64,000 nt of DNA from Fimbriimonadaceae bacterium (GTDB lineage: Bacteria; Armatimonadota; Fimbriimonadia; Fimbriimonadales; Fimbriimonadaceae): assembly GCA_019454105.1 (NCBI GenBank), contig CP075364.1, positions 1,677,362-1,741,361 on the forward strand, written 5' to 3'. Positions within the stretch are counted from its first letter, which is position 1. Each line of letters begins with the position of its first letter. This document shows, piece after piece, positions 24,562 to 33,596 of the stretch. The position numbers and the translations under genes are program-made. The notes beneath the pieces are model-generated. The model did no database searches. It worked only from the letters and a program-made list of their open reading frames with translations, and had not been told where the DNA came from.

Positions 24562-26130
24562 ATGAGTTTCGCCGTCCGTCTTGTGACGGACATCGTCCAG
24601 GTCGAACCAGGATCCACGGTGCCTTTGGCCCTGGAGATCGTCAACCGGACAGACGAACCCGACCAATACGAGGTCACGATCGAAGGGCTGGATCCCTCGT
24701 GGGTCGCCGTACCCGTTCCTGTCTTTCCTGTCGAAGGTCGTGAGACGCACGTGGAACGGCTCTTCCTCAAGCCTCCTCGAGAGAGCGAGTCCCTGGCCGG
24801 GACCTACCCGTTCGTCGTGCAAGTCAGGTCGGTCGTCACCGGCGAATCCAAGTCGGCCCAAGGCGCGCTCGAGGTGAGGCCCTACTTCAGTCTCAGCCTC
24901 GATGTTGCCCCCAAACGGACGGTGATCGGGTCCATTGCCAAACAAGCCTCGTTCAACGTCAGCGTGATGAACCTGGGCAACGCCGACCAGACTTTGCAGC
25001 TTTTCGCCACCGATCCCGAGGGGGTCTTCGCTTTCGAGTTTGAACACGACCAGGTGATCGTTGGCGCGGGCCAACAGCGTGAGATCGCTGTGTCCGCCTC
25101 GGCCTCCAAGAAGCCTCTCCTGGCGAACCCAAGACTCCAAAATTTCACGGTCTCCGCCAGGAACACTCAAAACCCGGCCCTGGCCGCCGCATCGACGGCC
25201 CAAATCGAGCAGAAGGCTGTAGCCTCGCCAGGAGCCGTCGCCCTCCTCTTTCTCACTTTGGTGCTGGCCATTGGGTGGTATCTCCTCTGGCCCAAGCCTC
25301 CGGTCGTCGAGAGCCTCACCGTCAGTTCCGAGAAGGTGACCGCCGGGACTCCCGTGGAGATCAGTTGGCAGGTCGACCGGGCCAAGTCCGTTTCACTGAC
25401 GATCGGCGATTGGAGCCAAACCCGGCTGCCTTCGAAGGGCACCGTCACCTACGTTGGCACGAAACCAGGTCGGTTTACCGTCGATCTCAAGGCTCTGAGC
25501 GGCTCGCTCGTGGCCAGGGACCAGACTCGGGTCATCCAGATCGATCCGGCCCCAATTGTTCCCGAGCCCGTGATCGAGTCCATCTCGATCGAACCCAAGA
25601 CCGTCAAGCCGGGCGAGCCCTTCATGCTCAAATACAAGTTCAACTCGGCGGTCACCCGAGCGACCCTCTACCCGACTCAGCAACCTCTCGACGTAAGGGC
25701 CACCGAGATACAGCTGAGGGCGGACAAGCCAGGCACCTTGGAGTATCGAGTCAAGGCGGCCAACGACGCTGGGGTCGAGGTCGAGCGGGCCGTCTCGGTC
25801 CGAGTCGAAAAGTCGAGCGCGGCCCGAATCGTCCTCTTCAGGGCAACGCCCGGCGAACTGCCCGTCGGCGGCGGGAAGGTCACGGTCGAATGGACCGCAG
25901 TGGACGCCGCCCGCCTTGAACTCCAGTACCTCGGAACCGTCGTCGCCCTCGATTCGTCGAGCGGCACTTATATTCTGGATCTGACCGCTTCCGCATCGCT
26001 CAAGCTCGTCGCGTACGACGCCGACGCTCTGAAGACCGAGTCGAAACCGGTCAACGTCAAGGTCGCCGAGCCTCCGACCGATCCTGGATCCACTTCGGGC
26101 GGGGCCCCGACCGCGGTGCCAGGCCCGTGA
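24562..26130 (+). CDS. Membrane-anchored protein with Ig-like beta domains
   Basis: 522 aa, unknown function. Residues ~1-215 form two beta-sandwich-type domains on the N-terminal side (VEPGSTVPLALEIVNRTDEP, QASFNVSVMNLGNADQTLQL), without a signal peptide. A single membrane segment follows near 228-246 (GAVALLFLTLVLAIGWYLLW). Then come three Ig/CARDB-like repeats (each opening with a PEP/xVVESLTV, VIESISIEPKTVKPGEP or ARIVLFRATPGELPVGGG phrase). The tail is Pro/Gly-rich. The repeats suggest a structural or adhesion role, perhaps with the N-terminal part inside. It overlaps purH by 4 nt. Confidence 0.7.
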   Translation: MSFAVRLVTDIVQVEPGSTVPLALEIVNRTDEPDQYEVTIEGLDPSWVAVPVPVFPVEGRETHVERLFLKPPRESESLAGTYPFVVQVRSVVTGESKSAQGALEVRPYFSLSLDVAPKRTVIGSIAKQASFNVSVMNLGNADQTLQLFATDPEGVFAFEFEHDQVIVGAGQQREIAVSASASKKPLLANPRLQNFTVSARNTQNPALAAASTAQIEQKAVASPGAVALLFLTLVLAIGWYLLWPKPPVVESLTVSSEKVTAGTPVEISWQVDRAKSVSLTIGDWSQTRLPSKGTVTYVGTKPGRFTVDLKALSGSLVARDQTRVIQIDPAPIVPEPVIESISIEPKTVKPGEPFMLKYKFNSAVTRATLYPTQQPLDVRATEIQLRADKPGTLEYRVKAANDAGVEVERAVSVRVEKSSAARIVLFRATPGELPVGGGKVTVEWTAVDAARLELQYLGTVVALDSSSGTYILDLTASASLKLVAYDADALKTESKPVNVKVAEPPTDPGSTSGGAPTAVPGP

Positions 26131-27659
26131 GGCGCGCCCTCGTCAGCGTCACCGACAAGACAGGGATCGCCGACCTCGCCGCGGGTCTCCTGGCGCTCGG
26201 GTTCGAAGTCGTCTCCACCGGGGGCACAGCAGCGGCCCTGCGTCAGGCAGGCATCGCTGTCACGGATGTTTCCGACGTGACCGGGTTCCCAGAATCCTTC
26301 GATGGCCGGGTCAAGACCCTCCACCCCAAGATCCACGGGGGAATCCTGGCCGATCGGCTCGACCCCCGCCATCTCCGCCAGCTCGACGAGCTGCAGATCA
26401 CCCCGTTCGAGATCGTTGTCGTCAACCTGTACCAGTTCGAGCGGACTGTGCTCGACCAGGCCACGCTTGAGGAGGCCATCGAGTCGATCGACATCGGAGG
26501 TCCAGCCCTGATCAGGGCCGCGGCCAAGAACCAAGCCAACGTCACTGTCGTCATCGATCCTGGCGACTACGACCGGGTCCTTTTAGAGGCCGGGAATGGC
26601 TGGAGGGCCGAAACCCGGCGCGAATTGGCGACAAAAGCGTTCCGTCACACTGCTGTCTATGACTCGGTGATTGCCGCTTATCTGTCCGCCTCCACGCCCA
26701 TGGCTCCGTTCCCCACCGAGTTCGCCGTGCCGCTGAGGCTAGCGACGGCCCTGCGGTACGGAGAGAACCCGCACCAGCCTGCCGCCGCTTTCCATACGCC
26801 TCTCGTCCCAGGCGGAGTCGTCCGGGCCAAGCAGCTCTGGGGCAAAGACCTGAGCTACAACAACATTTTAGACGCAGACGCCGCTTGGGAGTTGGCTTCC
26901 GACCTCGGCCCGGGCGCGGTGGCCATCATCAAGCACGGCAACCCTTGTGGCGCCGCCAAGCTCGCCAATCTGGCCGATTCCTATGAGGCGGCGAGGTCCT
27001 CCGACCCTGTTTCGGCTTTCGGAGGAATTGCCGCCCTTGTCGGGTCGGTCGATGCTTCTGCGGCGGAGTCCTTGACCGCCAAAGGGAACTTCTTGGAGGT
27101 CGTCATCGCCGAGCGCTTTAGCCAGGAGGCCCTGGACACTTTTCAGAACCGATCCGGATGGGGAGCCGACGTCAGACTTCTGGAGTGCCCAAGGTCGGAG
27201 CCTTCAAGCTTTCTGACTGTACGGTCCCTGAGGGGCGGGGCTCTCGTCCAATGGAGCGACGAGGACCCAAGGGCCGGGTTCAAGACCGTGACCAAGGCCA
27301 AACCGCCAGCGCAGTTGGAACCAGACATAGAGTTCGCTTGGGCCACCGTGGCCCACGTCAAGTCGAACGCCATTGTCGTGTGCCGCGGAAGCCGGCTGCT
27401 CGGTACCGGGGCGGGCCAGATGAACCGGGTTCAGTCGGTGAGACTGGCCCTCGAACAGAGCGGGGAAGCCGCTCAAGGAGCCGTCCTGGCCAGCGACGCC
27501 TTCTTTCCGTTCCCCGACAGCGTCGACGCCGCTGCCGAGGCAGGGATCGCGGTCATGGTCCAGCCAGGAGGGAGCAAGAAGGACGCTTCCGTCATTGAAC
27601 GCGCCGACGAATTAGGCTTGGCCATGGTGTTCACTGGGATCCGCCACTTCCGCCATTAA
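26127..27659 (+). CDS. purH: Bifunctional AICAR transformylase/IMP cyclohydrolase
   Basis: 510 aa, last two steps of purine synthesis to IMP. It starts with GTG in a GTGA overlap. N-terminal cyclohydrolase domain: [57 protein letters not shown]-terminal transformylase domain: [63 protein letters not shown] and [20 protein letters not shown]. Motifs are complete and the length is standard. guaA, the GMP branch, is in the window at 55577 but is not linked. Confidence 0.97.
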   Translation: MRRALVSVTDKTGIADLAAGLLALGFEVVSTGGTAAALRQAGIAVTDVSDVTGFPESFDGRVKTLHPKIHGGILADRLDPRHLRQLDELQITPFEIVVVNLYQFERTVLDQATLEEAIESIDIGGPALIRAAAKNQANVTVVIDPGDYDRVLLEAGNGWRAETRRELATKAFRHTAVYDSVIAAYLSASTPMAPFPTEFAVPLRLATALRYGENPHQPAAAFHTPLVPGGVVRAKQLWGKDLSYNNILDADAAWELASDLGPGAVAIIKHGNPCGAAKLANLADSYEAARSSDPVSAFGGIAALVGSVDASAAESLTAKGNFLEVVIAERFSQEALDTFQNRSGWGADVRLLECPRSEPSSFLTVRSLRGGALVQWSDEDPRAGFKTVTKAKPPAQLEPDIEFAWATVAHVKSNAIVVCRGSRLLGTGAGQMNRVQSVRLALEQSGEAAQGAVLASDAFFPFPDSVDAAAEAGIAVMVQPGGSKKDASVIERADELGLAMVFTGIRHFRH

Positions 27660-27716
27660 GGAGGACTTTTTCTGCGGCCTGTGCCATAATAGGGAGATAG
27701 GAGCGTCATCCTCTGC

Positions 27717-27983
27717 ATGAAGAACCAAAACGACCTGATCGTCAGCATCGTGGCCATCGTCGTCGCCTTAGGCGTCGGCCTCGGGTTCTTCTTCAACAAG
27801 CGCACCCCAGTCAAACCGCCTCAGCCAGCACCGGTCCCGACGGCCGAGGCCAAAGGAGCGGAAGGCGCGGTCAACTTCGCCAACTCGTTGCCCGGCGGTG
27901 ACCGTGAGGGCGGAGCCGGCAGTGGCGGCGGAGCCGCAGGCGGTCGCCGTGGTGGACGGGTCGCCTTCGCTGGTGCCAGCTAG
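27717..27983 (+). CDS. Small membrane-anchored Pro/Gly-rich protein, 88 aa
   Basis: Unknown. One membrane anchor near residues 9-25 (IVSIVAIVVALGVGLGFFF), then a proline-rich stretch and a Gly-rich tail (GGAGSGGGAAGGRRGG). It lies just upstream of remA and mreB, with GATAGGAG before the ATG. A weak -10 (CATAAT, 27685-27690) precedes it, which could be the promoter of the remA-mreBCD group. Confidence 0.6.
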   Translation: MKNQNDLIVSIVAIVVALGVGLGFFFNKRTPVKPPQPAPVPTAEAKGAEGAVNFANSLPGGDREGGAGSGGGAAGGRRGGRVAFAGAS

Positions 27984-27997
27984 GCTCTTCCGGCCCC

Positions 27998-28264
27998 ATG
28001 GCCTGGCAACCGCTTCTCAATGTCGGCTTTAGGAACTTCGTCCTGAGCGACAAGATCATCGCGGTCGTCAGCGCCGACTCCGCACCCATGCGCCGAATGG
28101 TCCAAAAGCACCGTGACGCAGGCGAGCTGATCGACGCGACCCAAGGCCGAAAGACCAAGTGTGTCATCTTTATGACCACGGGAGCCCTCGTCCTCTCGGC
28201 TGTGTCCCAAGAGACCTTGGCCCGCAGGCTGGCGGGAGCCCTGGCCGAAGGTGATGAAGAATAA
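27998..28264 (+). CDS. remA: RemA family (DUF370) regulator
   Basis: 88 aa. The sequence LLNVGFRNFVLSDKIIAVVS, DSAPMRRMVQKHRDAGELID, ATQGRKTKCVIFMTTGALVL and LSAVSQETLARRL aligns well with RemA, a DNA-binding regulator of biofilm matrix genes in Bacillus. A related role here is inferred, not shown. The stop overlaps the mreB start by 14 nt in another frame, so it may be coupled to cell-shape genes. Confidence 0.9.
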   Translation: MAWQPLLNVGFRNFVLSDKIIAVVSADSAPMRRMVQKHRDAGELIDATQGRKTKCVIFMTTGALVLSAVSQETLARRLAGALAEGDEE

Positions 28265-29321
28265 CGGCCACGCGCCCTCGCTTTGGAAATCGATCCGTAG
28301 TCGCTTTGCGAGCGACGTCGGGATCGATCTTGGCACGGCGAACACCCTCGTTCATGTGGCCGGGCACGGGATCCTGATTCGAGAGCCCAGCGTTGTCGCC
28401 GTCAACAAAGACACTGGCGAAGTGCTGGAAGTCGGAGAAGAAGCCAAGCGGATGCTCGGACGCACTCCGGCCAACATCGTCGCCACCCGCCCCTTGAGGG
28501 ACGGCGTTATCGCCGATTATGAGATGACCCACCGGCTTCTGGCCAAGTTCATCAAGAGGGCCAGGCACGGGCTGACCTTTTATCAGACCGTTGTCGTCGG
28601 CATCCCCAGCGGTGTCACGGAGGTTGAGAGGGACGCCGTGCTCGACGCCTGTCGCAAGGCGGGCGCGAACAAAGCTTATGTCATCGAGGAGCCCATGGCC
28701 GCCGCGATCGGAGCTGGGTTGCCCATCGTCGAACCGATCGGTTCCATGATCGTGGACATCGGCGGTGGCACGACGGAGGTCGCCGTCATCTCCCTAGCTG
28801 GCATTGTCCATTCGCGTTCCATCCGCATCGCTGGGGACGAGATCGACGAGTCGATCGCCGCCTACGTCCGCAGGGCCCACAACCTCTTCATCGGCGACCG
28901 CACGGCCGAACTGGCCAAGATCGAGATCGGGTGCGCCTATCCCCAGGAAACGGAGCTCGAGATCACGGTCAAAGGTCGGGATCTGATCACGGGCTTGCCC
29001 CGTAGCGCCGTGATCACGAGCGAAGAGGTCCGTATCGCGATCCAGGAACCGGTCACCGCCATCGTCGACGCAGTCAAGCTCACCCTCGAGGCCACTCCGC
29101 CCGAACTGGCGGCGGACTGCATGAACAACGGCATTTACTTGGCCGGCGGTGGGGCCCTGCTCAGGGGCTTGGACCGGCTGCTTTCAGAGGAAACGGCCAT
29201 GCCGGTCCACGTCGCGGACGATCCCTTGAGTTGCGTCGCGATCGGGACAGGACGTATGCTTGAGGCCCTGCACGAGGATCCGGCGATCCGCCGGATGTTG
29301 GAGAAAGCATCGCGAGGTTAG
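28251..29321 (+). CDS. mreB: Rod shape-determining protein MreB
   Basis: 356-aa actin-like filament protein that guides cell-wall synthesis. Motifs: DVGIDLGTANTLVHVAGHGI (phosphate 1), GEVLEVGEEAKRMLGRTPAN, FIKRARHGLTFYQTVVVGIP, IVDIGGGTTEVAVISLAGIV (phosphate 2) and GIYLAGGGALLRGLD (adenosine). ATG 28251 or 28254 could start it; both overlap the remA end. Downstream mreC and mreD follow at once, so a rod-shaped cell is likely. Confidence 0.97.
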   Translation: MMKNNGHAPSLWKSIRSRFASDVGIDLGTANTLVHVAGHGILIREPSVVAVNKDTGEVLEVGEEAKRMLGRTPANIVATRPLRDGVIADYEMTHRLLAKFIKRARHGLTFYQTVVVGIPSGVTEVERDAVLDACRKAGANKAYVIEEPMAAAIGAGLPIVEPIGSMIVDIGGGTTEVAVISLAGIVHSRSIRIAGDEIDESIAAYVRRAHNLFIGDRTAELAKIEIGCAYPQETELEITVKGRDLITGLPRSAVITSEEVRIAIQEPVTAIVDAVKLTLEATPPELAADCMNNGIYLAGGGALLRGLDRLLSEETAMPVHVADDPLSCVAIGTGRMLEALHEDPAIRRMLEKASRG

Positions 29322-29350
29322 AGAAGACACGGCGTTGGGACTGGGCCCTG

Positions 29351-30115
29351 TTGGTGGCCCTGCTCGCCTGCGCCTTGGTCCTCGGCCGAATTCAGGATGC
29401 GCACCGGGCCAAGGGCCAAAGCGACCCCGTCACTGCAGCTTGGCGACAATTCACTGCACCGATCCTGGGATCGTTCGACAACTGGGCCGGCGGTCTTGTC
29501 GACCAAGCTGTCGCGCTCTGGACGAGCGGCCCCGTGTTGGCCGAAAACCGAGCCCTCAAAGCCCGGCTCGCAGCCCTTGAAGCCTATGGGACAACCGTCG
29601 AACAACTGAACGACCGCATCGATAACCTTGTCAAGACTCTCGGGCTTGAACCTGTCGGATCAGTCCGCGTTCCTGCCCAAATCGTCGCATACTTCCCCAA
29701 CGACGGCAGGATCACGCTCAAAACAAAACCAGGCGCTGTCCGGCCCGGACTTCCTTTTGTGACCCACCATGGAGTGCTCGCCATCGTCCAGACCGTCGAT
29801 GGCGGGCTCGTCCAAGCCCTCCTTTTGACCTCGCCTTCGCAACAGGTCGGAGCCAAGACGGTGTCGGCCACTCCCTTGGTCGGACTGATCCGTGGCCAGA
29901 CTCCGACCCGGCTCGTGATCGACGTCTTGGAGGGCGATCTGGCCCGGGCCGGCGACCCCGTGGTCACCTCGGGACTCGGAGAATCGATCCCGCCGGGCCT
30001 CTTGGTCGGCACCGTCGTCGAAGTCGCCGAGGATCCCGTGCTTGGCACCCGCCGCGTCTACGTGGCCCCGGCAGCTCGAATCGACCAGATTCGTGAAGGT
30101 TGGATCTTGAAGTGA
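29351..30115 (+). CDS. mreC: Rod shape-determining protein MreC
   Basis: 254 aa (if read from TTG 29351). MreC is a bitopic membrane protein that links MreB to the wall machinery. One membrane segment (ALLACALVLG), a coiled coil (AENRALKARLAALEAYGTTVEQLNDRI, read in parts) and the beta-barrel core (VPAQIVAYFPNDGRITL, LPFVTHHGVLAIVQTVDGGL, GLGESIPPGLLVGTV). The start is unusual: no ATG exists in frame, and a basic N-terminal stretch EKTRRWDW lies upstream of the TTG with no start codon, so the real start may be a rare codon. Directly between mreB and mreD. Confidence 0.85.
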   Translation: MVALLACALVLGRIQDAHRAKGQSDPVTAAWRQFTAPILGSFDNWAGGLVDQAVALWTSGPVLAENRALKARLAALEAYGTTVEQLNDRIDNLVKTLGLEPVGSVRVPAQIVAYFPNDGRITLKTKPGAVRPGLPFVTHHGVLAIVQTVDGGLVQALLLTSPSQQVGAKTVSATPLVGLIRGQTPTRLVIDVLEGDLARAGDPVVTSGLGESIPPGLLVGTVVEVAEDPVLGTRRVYVAPAARIDQIREGWILK

Positions 30116-30594
30116 GGACCGCGGTAGCGCTTGTCCTCTTCTTCCTCATGGCCCTGGCCTTCTGCCTGACCCAACACTCAGTCTTGTTCCGCTGGACGTT
30201 TCTTGGGGCCCAACCTGACCTTCTCGCGCTTCTCGCCCTTGGTGTGGCCCTCCGATCCGGGCCCGCTGTCGGCGCTTCGGCAGGATTTTTATGTGGGGCC
30301 CTGCGCGGTTGGGCCACGGGAGCTGGTCTGACGGCAGCGGCGGCCAGCCTCGCTCTTGTCGGGTTCGCGGCCGGGTACCTGTCTCGCTTCGAGGTGAAGC
30401 CGACTTCGCTCGTCATTGGGGCCTTGGTCGCGGTCGGGACGCTCGTCGCCCGGTTTCTGGCGCTTCTTGTGGCCCCTCCGTCCGACATTCCCTCCTACCT
30501 TACGGCTACAATCGGCTCGGCAATCATGAATGGGGTTCTCGCCGTGCCGCTTGACGCGGTCTGGAAGCGCCTCATCGGTGAGGCGGTGGACTGA
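30112..30594 (+). CDS. mreD: Rod shape-determining protein MreD
   Basis: 160 aa, integral membrane protein with about five hydrophobic segments. It starts with GTG 30112, inside the stop of mreC (GTGA). Sequence conservation is low in this family; the call rests on position directly after mreC, size and topology (FLMALAFCLTQHSVLF, DLLALLALGVAL, GFAAGYLSRFEV). It is followed by gdhA after 7 nt. Confidence 0.8.
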   Translation: MRTAVALVLFFLMALAFCLTQHSVLFRWTFLGAQPDLLALLALGVALRSGPAVGASAGFLCGALRGWATGAGLTAAAASLALVGFAAGYLSRFEVKPTSLVIGALVAVGTLVARFLALLVAPPSDIPSYLTATIGSAIMNGVLAVPLDAVWKRLIGEAVD

Positions 30595-30601
30595 TTCGAC
30601 G

Positions 30602-31852
30602 ATGAGTGAGATCAACGTTCTTGAAATGGCCCGACAACAGCTCGCGGTCGCGGCCAAGTACCTTGACCTTGACGAAGGTCTTCATGCCGTCTTGGCCCAG
30701 GCCAAGCGACAGTTGGTCGTGAACTTCCCCGTCGTCATGGACGACGGCACCGTCCAATGCTTCCAAGGCTACCGGGTTCAACACAACACGAGCCGCGGAC
30801 CCACCAAGGGCGGCCTCCGCTATCACTTTGACGTCGACCTCGACGAAACGACCGCCCTGGCCATGTGGATGACCTGGAAGTGCGCCGTCGTCAACATCCC
30901 CTATGGAGGAGCCAAGGGAGGCGTCCGGGTCAACACCAAGAAGCTGAGCAAGCGTGAACTTGAAAAGCTCACCAGGCGTTTCATCACCGAGATCAACCTC
31001 GTTGTCGGAGAAAGGAGCGACATTCCAGCCCCCGACATCGGCACGAACCCGCAAGTGATGGCCTGGATCATGGACACGGTCTCGATGCAAGCGGGATACA
31101 CCGTTCCCGGTTGCGTCACCGGCAAACCCCTCGATCTGGGCGGCTCGGAGGGACGGGTCGAAGCCACAGGGCGTGGGGTCATCGTCAGTACCGAAGAAGC
31201 CTGCAAAGTCCTTGGATTGGACCTTTCGTCCTGCCGGGTCGCTGTGCAGGGGTTCGGCAACGTCGGCTCGGTCGCGGCCCAACTCGCCGAAGACGCCGGG
31301 GCCAAGGTCGTCGCCGTGAGCGACGCCACTGGCGGGATCTACAACCCCAACGGCCTCCCCATCCGCGAGCTCTACCAGCGTTACAGCGGGATCGACGGGG
31401 GAGTCAGAAACCACAAGGACGCCGACCCGATCTCCAACTCCGACCTCCTGGAGCTCGATTGCGACATCCTGCTTCCTTGCGCGATCCAAGGGCAACTCAC
31501 AGAAGACAACGCAGACCGCATCAAGGCGAAACTCATCGTCGAAGGCGCGAACGGGCCGACGACTCCCATCGCCGACCAGATCCTCGCTGACAAGGGCAAG
31601 CTCGTCGTCCCCGACATCCTCGCCAACGCAGGCGGAGTCGTGACCAGCTACTTCGAGTGGGTTCAAGACCTGCAAAACTTTTTTTGGGAAGAGGATCAGG
31701 TCAACGATCGGCTTTCCAAGATCATGCGGCACGCCTTTGGGGCCGTTCACGAGACTCAGTCACGCCACAAGACCGATATGAGGACCGCGGCCATGATCAT
31801 CGCTGTTCAACGGGTGGCCCACGCCACGACCTCGCGCGGCATCTTCCCCTAG
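30602..31852 (+). CDS. gdhA: Glutamate dehydrogenase (Glu/Leu/Phe/Val family)
   Basis: 416 aa, converts glutamate to 2-oxoglutarate and ammonia, reversibly, in the cytoplasm. It has the clade-specific PVVMDDGTVQCFQGYRVQHN, GPTKGGLRYHFDVDLDE, catalytic Lys region KCAVVNIPYGGAKGGV, NPQVMAWIMDTVS and the Rossmann RVAVQGFGNVGSVAAQLAED. ATG 30602 is chosen because the longer frame to 30530 encodes nonsense from the mreD end. Cofactor (NAD versus NADP) is not certain; the sequence context favours the NAD-type small GDH. Confidence 0.95.
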   Translation: MSEINVLEMARQQLAVAAKYLDLDEGLHAVLAQAKRQLVVNFPVVMDDGTVQCFQGYRVQHNTSRGPTKGGLRYHFDVDLDETTALAMWMTWKCAVVNIPYGGAKGGVRVNTKKLSKRELEKLTRRFITEINLVVGERSDIPAPDIGTNPQVMAWIMDTVSMQAGYTVPGCVTGKPLDLGGSEGRVEATGRGVIVSTEEACKVLGLDLSSCRVAVQGFGNVGSVAAQLAEDAGAKVVAVSDATGGIYNPNGLPIRELYQRYSGIDGGVRNHKDADPISNSDLLELDCDILLPCAIQGQLTEDNADRIKAKLIVEGANGPTTPIADQILADKGKLVVPDILANAGGVVTSYFEWVQDLQNFFWEEDQVNDRLSKIMRHAFGAVHETQSRHKTDMRTAAMIIAVQRVAHATTSRGIFP

Positions 31853-31905
31853 AGCCAACCGTCCCTGGCCGGAGCAGGCCCGCTTAGGTATCCTCCCCAT
31901 CCGCT

Positions 31906-31991
31906 GCGCGGGTGGCGAAATTGGTAGACGCACTACCTTGAGGTGGTAGCGCCCACAAGGCATGAAGGTTCGAGTCCTTTCCCGCGCACCA
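31906..31991 (+). tRNA. tRNA-Leu (GAG)
   Basis: The acceptor stem is GCGCGGG (31906-31912) with CCCGCGC (31981-31987), then discriminator A and encoded CCA. The anticodon arm is CTACC-TTGAGGT-GGTAG, anticodon GAG at loop positions 34-36. A long variable arm (CGCCCACAAGGCAT) and GTTCGAGT T-loop are present, as expected for leucine. Confidence 0.95.
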
Positions 31992-32026
31992 AAGTTCCTT
32001 CGTTTACGTTGACTTGAGACAGACAC

Positions 32027-32548
32027 ATGCTTCCAGTGCTTGTCGCCATCATGTTCGTTGAGCCCGAACTCCGGTCGATCGAGGCCAGGACCAACCACCA
32101 CAATTATCGGGTGCTCCCTCCGCTGGGGCGTGAGGCGCCCGGTTTCACCGCACCCGCCTCTCAAGGCGGAAAACTGACCGTCCCCTCGATCGCAAAAGGA
32201 AAGAAGGCGACCATCGTCAGTTTCTGGTTCTATGACTGCAATATCTGCCGGGTCGAGTTGCCGGAGATCCAACGCCTCTATTCAGAACTGAAGAAAGACG
32301 GGCTGGAGGTCGTGGCCGTCAACATCGGCGACTCGGCCGAGACTGTCAAAGCCTATCAGCGCAACGCCGGATTCAGTTTCCCGATCGCTCTCGCCGATTT
32401 CTCCGTCGCTTCGCTCTATGGGGTCGTCTCGTTTCCGACAAACCTGATCTTAGACGGGCAAGGCCGTGTCATCGACCGATTCATCGGATTCGACGAGCGT
32501 GGACTCACTCGGGCCCTTGCGCGCCAGGGACTTCAGATCCCTCATTAG
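32027..32548 (+). CDS. TlpA/ResA-like thiol-disulfide oxidoreductase
   Basis: 173 aa, thioredoxin fold. The redox motif is FYDCNICRVELPEIQ: a CxxC (Cys-Asn-Ile-Cys) with Tyr-Asp in place of the usual Trp before it, and Cys, not Sec, at both positions. Further features are GREAPGFTAPASQGGKLTVP and the cis-Pro region SFPTNLILDGQGRVIDRFIG. An N-terminal weak signal/anchor (MLPVLVAIMFVEPEL) suggests export. It probably reduces or oxidises periplasmic thiols. It follows the tRNA gene by 36 nt. Confidence 0.85.
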   Translation: MLPVLVAIMFVEPELRSIEARTNHHNYRVLPPLGREAPGFTAPASQGGKLTVPSIAKGKKATIVSFWFYDCNICRVELPEIQRLYSELKKDGLEVVAVNIGDSAETVKAYQRNAGFSFPIALADFSVASLYGVVSFPTNLILDGQGRVIDRFIGFDERGLTRALARQGLQIPH

Positions 32549-32555
32549 TCCGGGG

Positions 32556-33596
32556 TCAAACAAGTGAACCGACCGCCATGGTTCGGCCCACAGCCTCGGC
32601 GATTCGAGCCAGGTTGGGAACCATGTCCAAATAGCCTTGGATCGTCAGGCTCTGCGGCCCGTCCTTGAGGGCCGCGTCCGGGTTTGGATGGACTTCGATA
32701 ATGAGCGAGTCGGCACCGGCCGCCACCGCCGCCATCGACAGAGCCGAGACGAGGTCGCGCTTTCCGGTGCCTTGCGAAGGATCCACCACCACTGGCAAGT
32801 GGGAAAGACCGCGCAGCACGGGCACGGCCCCAATATCAAGCGTGTTGCGAGTGTGGGTCTCAAACGTCCGGATGCCACGCTCGCACAGCATGATCGCTTC
32901 GTTACCCCCCGTTGCGATGTACTCGGCCGCCAGGAGCAGTTCCTCGTACTTCGCGCTGAGTCCGCGCTTGAGAAGCACAGGCGTTCGTGACTGACCCACT
33001 TCGCGGAGCAGGTCGTAGTTCTGCATGTTCCTGGCCCCGACCTGAAGCACGTCGGCGTAAGCCGCGACCATCTCCACCTTCCGAGGATCCATCACCTCGG
33101 TCACGACCCGCAGGTCGTACCGGCGACCAGCTTCACGGAGGATCTCAAGGCCCGTCTTTCCCATCCCTTGGAACGAGTAGGGGGATGTCGATGGCTTGAA
33201 CGCCCCGCCTCGAAGGATCTTCGCCCCGGCTCCCGCAACAGCCGCCGCCGTCTCCATCACCTGCTCTTCGCTTTCGACCGTGCAGGGCCCGGCCATCATG
33301 ACGACTTCGTTCCCTCCAACGAGGACGCCTCCTACGTTGACGACGCTCCGTTCAGGACGAGTCTCTCGGGCGACAAACTTGTAAGGTTTGGTGATGAGGA
33401 GGACGTCTTCGACTCCGTCGAACGCCCGAAGCTGCTCGAGGAAGTCGATGTTCTTGTGCTCTTCACCTCCCACCGCGCAGACAATGGACTTCTCGACACC
33501 AATGATCGGCTTGACTGTGTAGCCGTGCCTCTCAAGCTCTTCCGAAACATGGGCCACGTCCTTTTGCGCGCAGCCTGGTCGCATCACGACGATCAC
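32556..33596 (-). CDS. aroF: 3-deoxy-7-phosphoheptulonate synthase (DAHP synthase), class with N-terminal regulatory domain
   Basis: 346 aa, first step of the shikimate pathway: PEP plus erythrose 4-phosphate. N-terminal ferredoxin-like domain (MIVVMRPGCAQKDVAHVSEE) then the KDO8P/DAHP synthase barrel: VMMAGPCTVESEEQV, KILRGGAFKPSTSPYSFQG, LQVGARNMQNYDLL, VLLKRGLSAKYEELL, CERGIRTFE and LPVVVDPSQGTGKRDLV. This is the type I-beta, PheA-like-regulated type. It overlaps hisC by 4 nt. Confidence 0.95.
   Translation of the reverse strand: MIVVMRPGCAQKDVAHVSEELERHGYTVKPIIGVEKSIVCAVGGEEHKNIDFLEQLRAFDGVEDVLLITKPYKFVARETRPERSVVNVGGVLVGGNEVVMMAGPCTVESEEQVMETAAAVAGAGAKILRGGAFKPSTSPYSFQGMGKTGLEILREAGRRYDLRVVTEVMDPRKVEMVAAYADVLQVGARNMQNYDLLREVGQSRTPVLLKRGLSAKYEELLLAAEYIATGGNEAIMLCERGIRTFETHTRNTLDIGAVPVLRGLSHLPVVVDPSQGTGKRDLVSALSMAAVAAGADSLIIEVHPNPDAALKDGPQSLTIQGYLDMVPNLARIAEAVGRTMAVGSLV

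Noticed and set aside
32027-32548. TlpA-like protein as a further selenoprotein
   Set aside because: Its redox motif is Cys-x-x-Cys with ordinary codons; no in-frame UGA.
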